Below, one piece after another: positions 1 to 13,200 of a stretch of DNA of 64,000 nucleotides. Under the pieces are notes generated by a model that saw only the letters and a program-made list of their open reading frames with translations, did not search any database and had not been told where the DNA came from. The translations under genes were made by a program, and so were the position numbers. The stretch comes from Mytilus trossulus. Taxonomy: Eukaryota > Mollusca > Bivalvia > Mytilida > Mytilidae. Where the stretch lies: positions 71,298,682 to 71,362,681 of the forward strand of contig NC_086386.1 of NCBI RefSeq assembly GCF_036588685.1, given 5' to 3'. Positions within the stretch are counted from its first letter, which is position 1, and every line of letters starts with the position of its first letter.

Positions 1-640
1 CAACATTTTTGGCCTTCAGCATGACTTATGTAAATTTATAATAACTCAATTTTTGTTTATAAACTATAAGATAATTGCATAAGGCGAATGTCATTTTGAT
101 GTTTTAAATATATATCCTCTACTTTGAAATCATGTATTTGTGGCCTTTGGATGTTGTCTGCTTCATGGGCGGGTTGTTGTCTTTTAGTACCTCATTTCTA
201 TTCCCAATTTTATTTGTAGACACATCTATCCTGGCTATCCTCTTATGTCTTTTAGTGTCAACTAGAAAGAAAGTATTTAACTATTGCCTTCAAAGTGGAC
301 CGTCACAATTATAATTCATCAAATAAAGATATGTCCATAGATAGTCATAAGAGGATCATAAGACATGTTTAGTTTAAACATATTTTATTTGCTCAAAGCG
401 AAAAAGGATCAGACACAAGTAATGTTCAATTTTCTTGGACCATATAAATAATGTTTAAAGTTAGATTGATTCTCATTTCGAATTTCGTAGTTCTTAAGAA
501 ATATCTTATGACAGGTCTTAGGAATGCTTCGTAATACCGACCCCAGGAAATTATCTGTATCAAAACAGGACAAAACACACTAACATGAAGGAATACTACA
601 AAAGTTATGAAAATGTAATTGAGGTCAATATCATCTGCTG
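1..640. other. Non-coding, repeat fragments
   Basis: No credible gene is visible. Around 130-200 there is a fragment of the common repeat whose minus-strand form reads GGGCGGGTTGTTGTCT; the short reading frame there is repeat-derived. Bases 368-420 match 51836-51887 in the same orientation (both start AGTTTAAACATATTTTATT), so they belong to another interspersed family. Confidence 0.6.
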
Positions 641-846
641 CGATTATAGAAACATATCCTTATTTTTCGATTTTGTACAAGTTAAAACCATTTTTAAGCA
701 ATATTTTGTACAGGTTATAACATGTATGAGGTACATTTGTACATGTTATAACTTGTATTTTTGCATTATACAAATTAAAACATGTACAATATTTTTGTAC
801 ATGTTATAACCTGTACAAAATCGCAACTTGTACACGACATATACAT
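640..846 (-). mobile_element. TIR-only relative of the 59.5-60.6 kb element (TGTACA cluster)
   Basis: The block holds many TGTACA palindromes in forms such as TTGTACATGTTATAAC. Read on the minus strand from 846, it begins TGTATATGTCGTGTACAAG and continues with ATTTTGTACA. This closely follows the left terminal repeat of the element at 59529-60565 (TGTATATGTTGCGTACAAG, then ATTTTGTACA). It is therefore probably a short, mainly terminal-repeat derivative of the same family. The left boundary near 640 is uncertain; only the right end at about 846 is well defined by homology. Confidence 0.6.
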
Positions 847-939
847 GTTTACCTTGTCCTCACCAATGTCCTGACCGATAAAAAAGAAAAGAAAAATAAC
901 TGTTTTTTTTTGTCAAAAGACAGAATAAAGATAAAAAAA

Positions 940-1200
940 TATATATATATGGCAAGCCGTTGTGGAATTTATTCCCTATTTATTAATATTAATAAATCAT
1001 TTATTAATATTAAATATTATTTTTTAATATTAATAAATCGAATTTTTAATAATAATAAATATTTTTTAATATTAAAAAATCGTCATTTTTTAATATTAAT
1101 AAATAGGTTTTATTTTTAATATTAAGAAATCATTTTTTAATATTAAATATTCGATTTATTAATATTAAAAATTAATATCTAATATTAAAAAATAGATTCT
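940..1200. repeat. AT-rich array of TTAATATTAA palindromes
   Basis: About 260 bp consist almost entirely of A and T. The word TTAATATTAA or TTTAATATTAA recurs at irregular 15-25 bp spacing, separated by AAATCG or AAATAG. Each word is self-complementary, so the tract can form many small hairpins. No gene is visible. It resembles AT-rich satellite or low-complexity DNA. Confidence 0.75.
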
Positions 1201-1664
1201 AAAAAAATATGCTTGTTATCTATACTCCCCCTTTTTTCAGGAAAATAGTACTCAAAGGGAGATAATAAGAAGTAAATAACAAACAAGAAAAGATAACTCG
1301 ACATTAATTTTGTCGAATGAAGCCAGTCATATCTCAGAATCGCTGAATTTGTACTTTATCGATATCTTAGTTACTAGAATAAACATATTTGAGTGGCCAA
1401 CGAAGTACTGAATAATGTCTCAGACGGTATGTACAAATTGATAAGGTTTTATAAACAAAAAATACAAGAAATAGTGTTTTCATCCAGGAAGGTAAATTGA
1501 AAAACGAAAGTAGAAATATTTTGAGAAACAACTTTTATGACTTTTACACCCTTTCATACTTTTTATGGAACAACTATGTTTTTTTGTTTTCCTATAAAAT
1601 TCTCATTCTCAATGTGTTGACAACAATTATTGTGGTCTGACAAGCAAATGACAAAAAATACTGA
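1201..1664. other. Non-coding, nothing recognised
   Basis: AT-rich single-copy-looking DNA between the AT palindrome array and the mini-element. I see no reading frame with protein-like composition and no repeat family that I can place. Confidence 0.5.
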
Positions 1665-1670
1665 ATTAAG

Positions 1671-1770
1671 ACTGAGACTACTATAACACATAGGAAGGCG
1701 TCCCAGAAAAAAAATAAAATAGCCGTCCCAGACGTTATAATTATTTGGAGTAGTGTTATAGTAGTCTCAG
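1671..1770. mobile_element. ~100 bp mini inverted-repeat element with target duplication
   Basis: The left end starts at 1672 with CTGAGACTACTATAACAC and the right end is its exact reverse complement GTGTTATAGTAGTCTCAG, ending at 1770. The flanks carry the direct repeat ATTAAG (1665-1670 and 1771-1776). About 63 bp of spacer lie between the arms. A perfect 18 bp terminal inverted repeat bounded by a short duplication is the signature of a non-autonomous DNA transposon. The superfamily cannot be assigned from this alone. Confidence 0.8.
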
Positions 1771-1944
1771 ATTAAGATTTCAAAGTTTCCCATACATTCA
1801 TGCCACATCCATAACATAAGTGTTATTTTTTTTATAACAAACAATTTGATAAATCTGTTAATAGTGTCCAAAAAACAAACTTGAAAAAAAAATTCTGACT
1901 TAAAAAATCAACCCCTTCCCCCTAATGTTAAATGGTTACTCCCT
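1771..1944. other. Non-coding spacer
   Basis: Short AT-rich spacer between the mini-element and the TTAA-flanked element, with no feature visible. Confidence 0.5.
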
Positions 1945-1948
1945 TTAA

Positions 1949-2568
1949 GGGCATACGATACAGTTACAGGGAAGGCAGTGACGTTGTTAACGTAATTTGT
2001 TATTTTCGCGACGTCAAACTGTGACATATCGGGAAAAGATGCATTTTTCGACTGATTTTTATCATTCAAACTGATTTAATTTGAAAACGAGTTCATGGAC
2101 CCCTATTTTTCAAAACGGCATTTTGTTTCATTTTGCATGGAGATTATGTGACCCAAATTTTATAAAACTGTAAATAGAGGATTTTTTTTAATTTTGATAA
2201 ACATGCAGTAAAAAATGACGGGTTTTCCTCAATTCATGAACATTTGATAAATATGAGTTATTTCTGAATAAAAAATTGGATATTTTTTTAGGGTATTTAT
2301 AAAATACAGAAATTACCGATTACTTAACAACAACAAAAATGTGTTTATCTTTTATAACAAAAAAGTTATGTCTTTCTTTCCAAAAAGAAATTACGGCCTC
2401 AAATCGGAATTTTGAGTAAGTAGACAAAATTTCGACCTCATTTTACTCCAAAAGTAGCACATGAAGGTATATTTTTTATTACATATTTAAATTAATCAGG
2501 TTAAAAATAGCCTATATGCAAATTTTCATGAACTTGTAAATACAGAATCAAAACTGTATCGTATGCCC
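1949..2568 (+). mobile_element. TTAA-flanked TIR element (MITE), copy 1
   Basis: The 620 bp element begins GGGCATACGATACAGTT and ends with its reverse complement AACTGTATCGTATGCCC. TTAA lies immediately outside both ends (1945-1948 and 2569-2572). The copy at 37470-38074 is the same sequence in the opposite orientation and ends the same way. TTAA target sites and short terminal repeats are typical of the piggyBac superfamily, so a piggyBac-type non-autonomous element is the best guess. No coding capacity is visible. The core also has GACGTC, plus long oligo-A and oligo-T runs. Confidence 0.85.
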
Positions 2569-2572
2569 TTAA

Positions 2573-4205
2573 GTTTATCATTCTAGTCATTACTATATTG
2601 ATTGATCATTGTTGATTGATTTTAGATAGATTATACTGTGTATCAAAAAGACATTGTCGTTATTTAAAATACAATAAAACTGGCTTTTTAAATTAATTTA
2701 ATGAATCAATACTACGTTTTGACTGCAGGCAATGGTCCTGAATGGAAAATTCAATTCTCTCCTTCTTTCTCTTAGAGTACATTTTGGAGAAGGAACATAT
2801 ATATTGAAGAGACTTGACACTACCTGATTATAGTCAATTTTATTGTTGTGCCATCATGAATAAACATGATAAAGATACAATAGGGAAACAGACATGTTTT
2901 TAAAACAGACTCACCATTATCATAAAATTTCTGATAATATTGAAAAAATGTTATTCAAACTAGTTTTATAGTCATGATAGTGATGCTAGTGTATCAAACT
3001 TGTATTCTGTCACTTCAAATTTGTTAAAATTGCAAGCAATTAATCACAGAACTGTGCAGAATGCAAACACCTGTAAAAAAAAAATGGTGGCCATTGCCGC
3101 GATGATTTACAAATTCCCAAACTATTATAAAACACTTCACATCAAATAAATCAAACTTCTTTTAGTAATTTTATTTGACAAAATATATATATCAATGATA
3201 AAACTTGTATTTATTTACAACTATAGAGTTATGTGGTTTATTTATTGAGCAGTTTCAATAGTTTTTCAGTCAGACACTGCCAAAATCCATAAATCTCATG
3301 AAGTCTCGCGGAGTTAACATGTCCTTCGGTGGTGTCTTTCCACCCTTCCCACATTAAAACCAAAAAAATGTGTTATATATATTTAATGCTTCTTCATCAT
3401 GTTTATATTACATGTAATTAAGAATATATGTCAATAAGTTTAAAACTTAACATTGAAAATGTTCCCCCATTCCCCCATTTTTCCAGTATAAATTCAACCC
3501 AATTGAATCCATATGCATGTGCTATGCATAAACTAGGCATGTTCAACTATTAAAAGTGAAATGATATTGATTGTTATTTGAATTTACATGAAGCTAAAGA
3601 CAAGCTAGTCTTAACTATTTCAGGATTGTTCAGGACATGATCAAATTAAGTTGGTCCTGTCATCCGAGCAGACTGGGATTATACATGGATGAAATTAGTA
3701 ATAAAAGGTACCAGGCTTATAATTTGATATGCCAATCACCCTGTGATGTGTTTTATGTACATAAGACTCATCAGTGATCCTCAGTTCAAAATATTTGGAA
3801 TTGCAAACAAGTATTATAAGTTGATTAGCATTGAGGCCAAGGCAGAAAATTTGGCATTCTTGTCACAAATCGTCGAAATATTAAAGCATGATAATTAAGG
3901 ATATAAATTTAGCCATGCAAAAAGCCAATTACCTACCTTTAAAAGTGTTGTTGCAAGGGTGTTCAATGGTGTTTATTAACATGCAGACAGCATGAAATTC
4001 TATTTAATACACAAAACCTCTGATTATAAATGTCATCATTCTGACCATATATTCATGGATATTTATTCATGATATTGCTGCATATTTATACACCATGTAC
4101 ACCCACAAGCACAGTTGCCATTTTAAAAATCAATATTATCTTGTTCGAGTTTTATATACAGGTAGAACTGAGTTACAAACACCTCCAACAATTCAAAACT
4201 TCAAC
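2573..4205. promoter_or_regulatory. Upstream region of gene 1
   Basis: AT-rich DNA without a convincing reading frame. It must contain the promoter and any 5' untranslated exon of the MIEAP-like gene, whose ATG is at 4206. A CAG at 4162 just before GTAGAACTGAG could be a 5'UTR acceptor or simply transcribed sequence. I cannot place a TATA box or initiator with confidence. Confidence 0.35.
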
Positions 4206-7200
4206 ATGGCTATACACATGATACAGGTAAGTAGCACACCATTGCTCACAGAGTGGATAGAAGTTTGATGAAATTTACGATTGAATTGGACAACTTGATA
4301 TTGTTTACATTTTAGATCCCTGCTAAACCCAATCCATTGTTTGATTATCAGCGACTGAATTTGTCAAAATTCATATTGGATGTAAAACATTTTTCTTCAA
4401 AAGATGAACAGACTAAAGCAGAAGATATGTATAAACAATTAATGGGAAAAGAAAAAGAACTGAAAGACATGCTTAAAGAGAAGGTGAAAATTTATATATA
4501 ATGTGTGAACCATATAATTTATTTTGATACTTTAATACATGTACACATAGTACATGTAGTATGTTTTGATTTTTCCTTATGATAGCATTTTATATAATTT
4601 AAAAGATACATGTCTGCATGTTGTCTTATTTCATGAGATGGAGGTCATATTAATCACTATGTTTTTAAAAACTGTGTAAATTCCTTCTTGTCTTCATCAT
4701 GTTCATGGGTATTAATCTTACATATAAATCAAAATTGTTCTGTACTTGTTAAACATTTTTAAACAAACACTTTATGTAATTCTAGTTAGTGCTTCGTTTT
4801 TGAAAACATCAGCTAATATTGTTATTCTTGCCCAGTACTCAATAATGAAAACAGCTAAGCTTACTGGGTAGACCTACCGAGGCTATTGTGGATTCATTAA
4901 TTTTCGTGGGTTGTGGAAAACTTGCATTTTCAAGGATATTTTATGAAGTTTAATTTAGTTAACATGGTTAAGTTTAAACATATATTGATTTATAGTGGAT
5001 TGGGAAACAAGTTTGGCTACTCATATTAATCCTTTTCCACTTTGCTGGTGCCAGTACTGCCTTCTAGCGTCATTAGCCTGCTCTTTCTTGAAATATACAA
5101 GGATGTCTTTAACGTGCAAGCGATATGGCTCTTTCTTAACACAGATCAGCCATTTATCCCCCATTCTGATGGACTACCATTGTTTTCTCAAGACCATAAT
5201 TTTTCACCCCGAAACGGGAATATAACCAAGAACCTTTGTGTTAGTTGTCCAATGCACTAAACCACTAAACCATGGAAATTGTTGTTCCTGGTTATCCAGG
5301 AAAGTAACAAATATTTAGATCCAATGAATAATAATGAATACACAGTATTTATCATTATAATTGATTTTTGTGTTTGGTGTTAACATAATGAAAATAACAC
5401 AGCAACCAGTTACCCAACAACACAAAAAGAGCATCTTAAACAGACGTCTAGATAAATTAAACAAGAACAATAATTTGAAAAACTTGATATTTCATGACAA
5501 TTTATTGCAATATAATAATTCGTGTGTTGATATAAATTTTTAGGTACCTGTGTCTGATATGCCAGGCAATTTCACTTTGAAAGACTTCACTGATCAAGTG
5601 AAATCCAACACTTTGACTAAAGCCTTGAAAGTACACTTTAACAATGGAAAAAACGATAGAGCAGCTTGGGATTACCTGACCTTGACCCAGTCTGCTATGG
5701 AGCTGGAAACACGTAAAAATCAACCAGCTGTAAGTTACTATTATTTTGATGACATATATATATACATGTATAGACATGGTATGAGTGCCAATAAGACAAC
5801 TCTCCCTCCAAGTCACAATTTGTAAAAGTTAAACCATTATAAGTCAAAGTATGGTCTTCAACACAGAGCCTTGGCCCACACCGAACAGCAGGCTATAAAG
5901 GGCCCCAAAAATGTAAAACCATTCAAACGGAACAACCAACAGTCTAATCTATATAAAAAATGAAAAAGGAGATACACTTATGATGTCAAGGGAGAGCAGA
6001 AAGTTGAGTCCCTGAAATTTTCATCTCAAACGGGAATAGAACCAGGGACCTATGTGGTAGTAGTCCAATGCACTAACCACTACACCATGGAATTCGTTGT
6101 TTCTGGTTATCCAGGAAAGTAACCGTTTCACAAATGATATGGGATATGTTCCTTAGGTCTTAACTAGAATCCCCTTCCCTTTCATGAATGTGACTACGGA
6201 ATTAGACTATTTACCGGATTTGTTATCACATAAGCAACATGACGGGTGCCACACGTGGATCAGGATCTGCCTACCCTTCTGGAGCACTTGAGATCACCCC
6301 TAGTTTTTGGTGGGGTTCGAGTTGCTTATTCTTTAGTTTGCTATGTTGTGTCATGTGTAATATTGTTTGTCTGTTTATCTTTTTTATTTTTAGCCATGGC
6401 GTTGTCAGTTTATTTTTTGATTTATGAGTTTGAATGTCACTCTGGTATCTTTCCTCCCTCTTTTATAAACCACATCAACAAACGACAACCACTGAACATT
6501 AGATTCCTATGTTTAGTATTGTGTATCAACATGATCAAAGCCACCATGTCCACTTTGTCAAATTTGTATTGAATCTATAAACTATAATGTTCACCCATGT
6601 AGAAACATGAACATCCTGACAATCATCATTCTCTAGACTTCTTGATATGATTCTTTACCCCGATTTGCATGATTACATATATATAATTGAATTTACTGGA
6701 TGAAAAATAGCTTTTATTACATGTTTATGCAAACTCTCATAAAAAGGCACAATGGGATCAAAACAGTATTGACTATGCCCTAACATCTGATTGCATTGAG
6801 TGTGTAGGTAAATGTAATACATGTATCTGTGGTTAGCTTGCTTGCTAGCTGAACCGTGAAAACATTATTAGGTGAGGTAATATACCTCTTTAAGAGTAGA
6901 TTAATCTGACAGATAACCAAGCTATCTGTCTGTAGGACTAGACTACTTTGAAAGGAGGGTAGTATATACCTTACCTAATAATGACTCCATGGTCCAGCTA
7001 GCTAGCTTTCACAACACAAAGTGTTATCAATTCTGTATGTGTTTAATGCATTTCATGTCATGAAAGTGAATATTTTATCTATTTTTCAGGTATAATGTAT
7101 AGGGTTGGCTTGAATAAGAATGCATGAAATGTAAAAAAAAAATTATTCTGCAAATCATAAAAATAAGGTTGTCGGATCCATAAACCAACAAATAAAAAAA

Positions 7201-10200
7201 AAAAACTGGCATAATGCATCATATGAAATAACTAAAAAATCATTGGAATATATATCTATTTATCTATTTCAGCCAACTCAGACTGATAAAAAAGGACAGA
7301 CACAAGCTAATCCAAGCCCCAGTGTAAAAGAACCAACACCTGGCACTGCTGGTGAGCCATCAAATACAGATGCACCAATGGTTTGTTTGTTTTATTTATT
7401 ATTCATCTGTCATGGTGTGTTATTTGGCTTAAATTTGTGTTAGTGTTATTTTGGATAAAAATATGTTTTATTTTATGAAAGAAAATTTAATGTTTGTATT
7501 TTGTAAAAGTTTTAATTAATCTGTTTAATTAATTTTACCTATGCTGTGGCATTAGTACTCGAAATGTCACAGTTTGCTCAAAGCACTTAATTTTGAAAGA
7601 CTAATTGTAATTAGCATATGTCACTTGGAAAGTTTACGTTTTTTATCAAAGCTGTAATCAAAACATTATAGGATTAGGCTTTGTTGATTAATGTCTATTT
7701 TTTGTTAATGAGAGTAATATTTACATGTCGAGTCATATTGATTTATATTTGGATTTAATATAAATAGCGTTGTGAAATTTAGGAAAATCAGTCACCTTTC
7801 GGAAACCTAACCTTGCACTGCTAAAGTCTGTTATACTGGTTCTGTAGGACTGTCGATCAGTCTCCCAGTTGACTTTGTAGTGTTTAGACAAAAATGTATT
7901 TTTTGACTCACCTTTTATTTTTGGGAATTTTTAAGATAACAGTCAGTGTTTGGGAAGCGTAACCTCACACTACTCATGTCATTATACTGGCCCTATAAGA
8001 CTGTCTACCAGTCTACCAGTTGACTGTGTAGTGTGAGACTAAATTTATCTCTGACTCATAAATTTTAAAATTAGAAAATACTTTTGAGAAACTTTTATTT
8101 TGAGACTTTTATATTTTGAAATTGAGATTAAGTACATTTTATGATTTAGTAATTTTGGCATTTAGTTTATATCTTACATTTTAAGGAGAAATAACTTTAC
8201 TTTTGATTTGATATTTAGATTTGATACTTTGTACTTTAAGTAGATTATTATTATTATTTGGAATTGTTTACTAATTGATTTGTTATCATCATTCGTTTAA
8301 ATTGTTACATTAATTAAATTATGAAAACCTTCCTTGCGTTTTAGCTATGCCTATCAGAACATTAAGTCTAGCGATAGACTGACCCCCTGTTCCTTGGTTC
8401 CAGCACAAACGAGTTAGCTCCCCCTTTTCTAACAGTGCTCTGGAGGAACCTTGGTGACACATCTTTCAAAGTAGTATCATACCTTATGCAATTTAATCTT
8501 TTTGATCAATTTAAAAAAAAATATTAGATTTTTTTCTTATTTTAATTTACCTCTGATCAATGCTGATAATTTCTTATAAAAGATTAATGTTTCCAGCTCA
8601 CCTGGCCTAAAGGTTCACAAGAGCTATTCTCATCAATTGGATTCTTGTCTTATTTGTCCTCTATAATCAATCTTTAACATTTAAAACAATCTTCTCTTCT
8701 GCAACTTCAACTACATTTATGCAAGGCCAATTGGAACAAAACTTGTCACAATCATCATTTGGGTATCTGTTTTTTTAACAAAACTCTGGCACATTACTCA
8801 TTTGCCAACCAATATGGGCAAGATGTCTAAAAACTTTTTGTCTATTATTTTGAAAACTGCTATAGTTGGATAAAATCAGAAACAGACAGATATGTTCCAA
8901 AAAATATAATGTTAGGCAGAGAAAAAAATTGGAGTTTTCTGAAACCTGAACGACCCTGCTTTTTTAGCCCTGACCCTAATTTTTTTATTGGATCTTCAAA
9001 AAAAATAAAATAATATTAACGGATCCTGTTTTTCAACACATGGTCGGTTTAATCGACATAATAATTTATCTAACTTGCTTCTACTGTCACAGAAACTCAG
9101 TTAAACATTTTATTAATGTCAAAAAGGTATTCCAAATAGGTTAAAATCAAAGAAATTTGCACAGCAGGTGCTTCAAAAACATTGCAAATGGCCAACATAC
9201 GGTATTTGAAACTAATTATGGACCTGGACTTGGAAAAACCATGATAATTTTCCAGATATATGTCAAAGAAAAAAATGTAAAAAAAAATAAATAGAATTCC
9301 GACCTACCAACCCTATTTTTATACGCCCGTCTTTAAGACGGGAAGTATTATGGTATACCGTTGTCCGTCGTCCACACTTCGAAAAATAACTCAAAAACAC
9401 TTTCACCAATTTCCATGAAACTTAAGTGAATTGTTTATATCTATTGACGCAAGGTCCCTTTCGTTTTTTTACAATTTCAGATTTTAAGTTTTGGATTTAT
9501 GGGGCTTCATTCATAGAAAAGGGGGGATTTTCAACACTTTGGACAATAACTCAAAAAGACTTTCACCAATGTCCATGAAACTTTGGTGAATTGTTTATAT
9601 CTATTGATGTAAGCTCTCTTTCAATTTTTATAAATTTCAGATTTTAAGTTTTGGATTTATGGGGCTTTATTCATAAAAAAAAGGGGGATTTTTAACACTT
9701 CGGACAATAACTCAAAAAGGCTTTCACCAATGTCCATGAAACTTTGGTGAATTGTTAATATCTATTGATGTAAGCTCCCTTTCAATTTTTATAAATTTCA
9801 GATTTACATTACGGTTATGAATTTTTATGCTTAAAAAAGGAGGGGGGGGTCTTTTACAGGGCTCACACTATTTCTAGTTGATCATATAAATTCATTTAAA
9901 GCATAAAAGACAAGTTAAAAGAGCAACGTGCGTATCATGCGCTAAAGCGCAGCCCTTTATTCAAAATGATGTTACAGGGAACACAGATATTTTTTTAGGC
10001 CTTATTGTGTGTCAGTCATTTCTTAACCTACTTTAACATGTTTAATGATCAAGATTTTGCTTTTACTATGGTATACTGTAAATTCTGAGATTATTGTGTG
10101 CATTTATTATCGCATTTTTGTCAATGTAGACTAAAATGCAATTTTATCTTTTGCAATATTGAGAAAAATCATGTTTAACTCATAAAAAATTCAAAATGAT

Positions 10201-13200
10201 AGTTTTAATTATTGTGATTATAATCCGTTTAAATTTTTAGCAATGAAAAGGAATAATTTATGAATTAACAATATGAAAATTTACAGTTCAAAATCTGAGC
10301 ATAATTTATGACTTAAGAACTTTGATCCACAAACCTGTTCCCTGTATAATGGTCTCACTTAATGTTATATATATAACATTAGTAATTTAACAGTAACTAA
10401 AATACAATAATGATATCTTTATGAAAATGATAAATACTAATATGAAGTAAAAACAAAAACTGACATGTAGTTTTTAGCACTTTATACTTTTGATTAAACT
10501 TAAAGACTAAACTTGTGAAATTTAAATTTGCCACATGTGACATTATCTACTGTGTCTAAGGAAATCTGAAATCTAAATTAATATTAACTTTTACAAGAAA
10601 AAGTATCAAAGTTCAAATATATATTCAAAAAGAGCATATTACTGATATAGCTAATTAATAATAAAAGATTACAAAATTGATAATCTAATATTACTTAGAC
10701 AGTATTAAAATTGAGTACAAAAATCATGCTAAGATATAGTTAATTTATAATTTTTATACGAAAATTTACAACCAATTAATTTTGTGAGGTTCTAAGTTTT
10801 GATTCATTATAATTAACAGTTATATTTGTTTATTTAGGATATTGATCATGCTGAAGACATTTACAGGTTTGGGTATGAAGATGCAGTGAAAGATTTGATT
10901 AACAGTTATATTTATATATTTAAGAGACTGATCAAGCTGGACATGTTTGGGTTGTTCAGGTATGAAGAAGAAATGGAAGATTTAATTAACAGATATATTT
11001 ATATATTTAGGAGACTGATCATTTTGATGACATGTATAGCCATGGGTATGAAGATGAAATGGAAGATTTCAGGAATTCTGTCATCTCCAGTTTGATTTGG
11101 ATGAATCACGATTATTTTGACTCTAAGATTTTGTCCAAGGCACAAGTCGAATGCAAATATTATAAGAATTTAGAAAGGGAATGGATCAAACAGGTAAACT
11201 ACAATTTTGACATGTAGGGAGACATGTATATTTAACAATGTTTAAGTTAAATTGAGAATGTGAATGGGGAATATCTCAAAGAGGCAACAACCAGACCATA
11301 GAGCAGACAACAGCCTAAGACCACCAATGGCTCTTCAATGCAAAGAGAAAATCCCACATTAGGAGGTGGTCTTCACCTGGCCCCTTAATAAATTGTTTGA
11401 AAATTTACTTCACACTAATCTCTATAACACAGTAATGAACTTAAATTAAAAAAACATACAAGGCTAACAAAGTTTAGAGGCTCCTGACTTGGGACAGTCC
11501 AAAAATGCAGCAGGGTAAAGATCTCAACACTCCCTTTATACCTCTAGCCAATGTAGTATAAAGAAACACAAAGCAATACGCAAAGTAAAACTCAGTTGAA
11601 AAGAAGTCTGAGTCTGATATCAGAAAAGGTAACAAAAGAAACTTGGTAAAATGACTAAGATACATAAATTAAGTAAAATTGAGAATGGAAATGGGGAGTA
11701 TGTCGAAGAGACAACAACCCTACCATAAAAAAAAAACAACAGCAGAAGGTCACCAACAGGTCTTCAATGTAGCGAGAAATTACCCCACCCAGAGGCGTCC
11801 TTCAGCTGACCCCTAAACAAATATATACTAGTTTAGGGATAAAGAACGCCATACTAATTTCCAAATTGTACACAAGAAACTAAAATTAAAATTATACAAG
11901 ACTAACAAAGGCCAGAGGCTCTTGACTTGGGACAGGCGCAAAAATGAGGCAGTGTTAAACATGTTTATGAGATCTCAACCTTCCCCTTATACCTCTAGCC
12001 AATGTAGAAAAGTAAACGCATAACAATACGCACATTAAAATTCAGTTCAAGAGAAGTCCGAGTCTGATGTCAGAAGATGTAACCAAAGAAAATAAACAAA
12101 ATGACAATAATACATAAATAACAACAGACTACTAGCAGTTACTGACATGCCAGCTCTAGACTCCAATTAAAATGATTGAAAGATTATGATTTCATCATAT
12201 GAATATCAGGCACAATCCTTCCCGTTAGGGATTTAGTATGATGCCATCATATCATATATGAGAAGAACATAACCCGTGTCATGCCAACAACTGGTTTTGA
12301 ATAAATGTGTTTAATTCCGATGTAAAGACCCTATAAGTGAATCAATATTAACGCCAAAATATGCAATCTTTAATGACCTGACAACAGTATTGTAACTATA
12401 TCCCTTCTTAATAAGTCTATTTAAAGGTTTTGTTAGTTTCTGAGGTGAATACTGACATTTTTGTGCTTTATAAAGAATATTTCCATAAAAAATTGGATGT
12501 GAAATACCTGAACGTATAAGAAGTCTGCATGTTGAGCATGTTGAGCTATATTTACGAATGATGTCCTTATACCGATGATAAAATTTAGTAAATGTTTTGA
12601 CTAGTTTGTGATATATCGAAAACCCTGGTGCATTAAATTTTCAGTAATATATAAATTTATCTCGTTAAAATCTTATACATTGTTACATACAGAAACCAAT
12701 CGTACAAGTTGAAATATATAAACACCGTAAGATGGTGACAAAGGAACGTCACCATCTTAAAATGGATAATTAACGATAGGAAATTAAAAATCATCTCTTT
12801 TATCATAAATTTTAGTATTAAGCTTTCCGTTAGTGATATAGATATCAAGATCGAGGAAAGGGCAGTGGTCATTGTTAGTATTAGCTCTATTTAAAGTAAG
12901 TTCAACAGGATAAATTTCTTTAGTATACATACTGAAGTCGTCATTATTGAGAGCCAATATATCATCCAAATATCTAAAATATTTTATTAAATTTGTTAAT
13001 CAGATGTTGTTTCGATGGGTCTTTGCTGATTTTAGTCATAAATTGTAACTCATAGCAATACAAAAACAGGTCCGCAACAAGTGATGCACAGTTAGTCCCC
13101 ATTGGAATTCCGATAACCTGACGATATACAGAATCTCCAAACTTGAGTCCAAAGTGAACAAAAATATTATCTAGTAAAAATTCAAGGGCAGGTATAGAAT

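Noticed and set aside
6034..6088. Functional tRNA gene
   Set aside because: A and B boxes are present, but there is no full cloverleaf or clean 3' end, and a second copy shares an upstream leader; a SINE head fits better.
6246..6572. 108-codon plus-strand frame, hydrophobic
   Set aside because: It lies in the TGCCACATGTGGAGCAGGAT repeat; the related copy at 21158-21400 does not conserve it.
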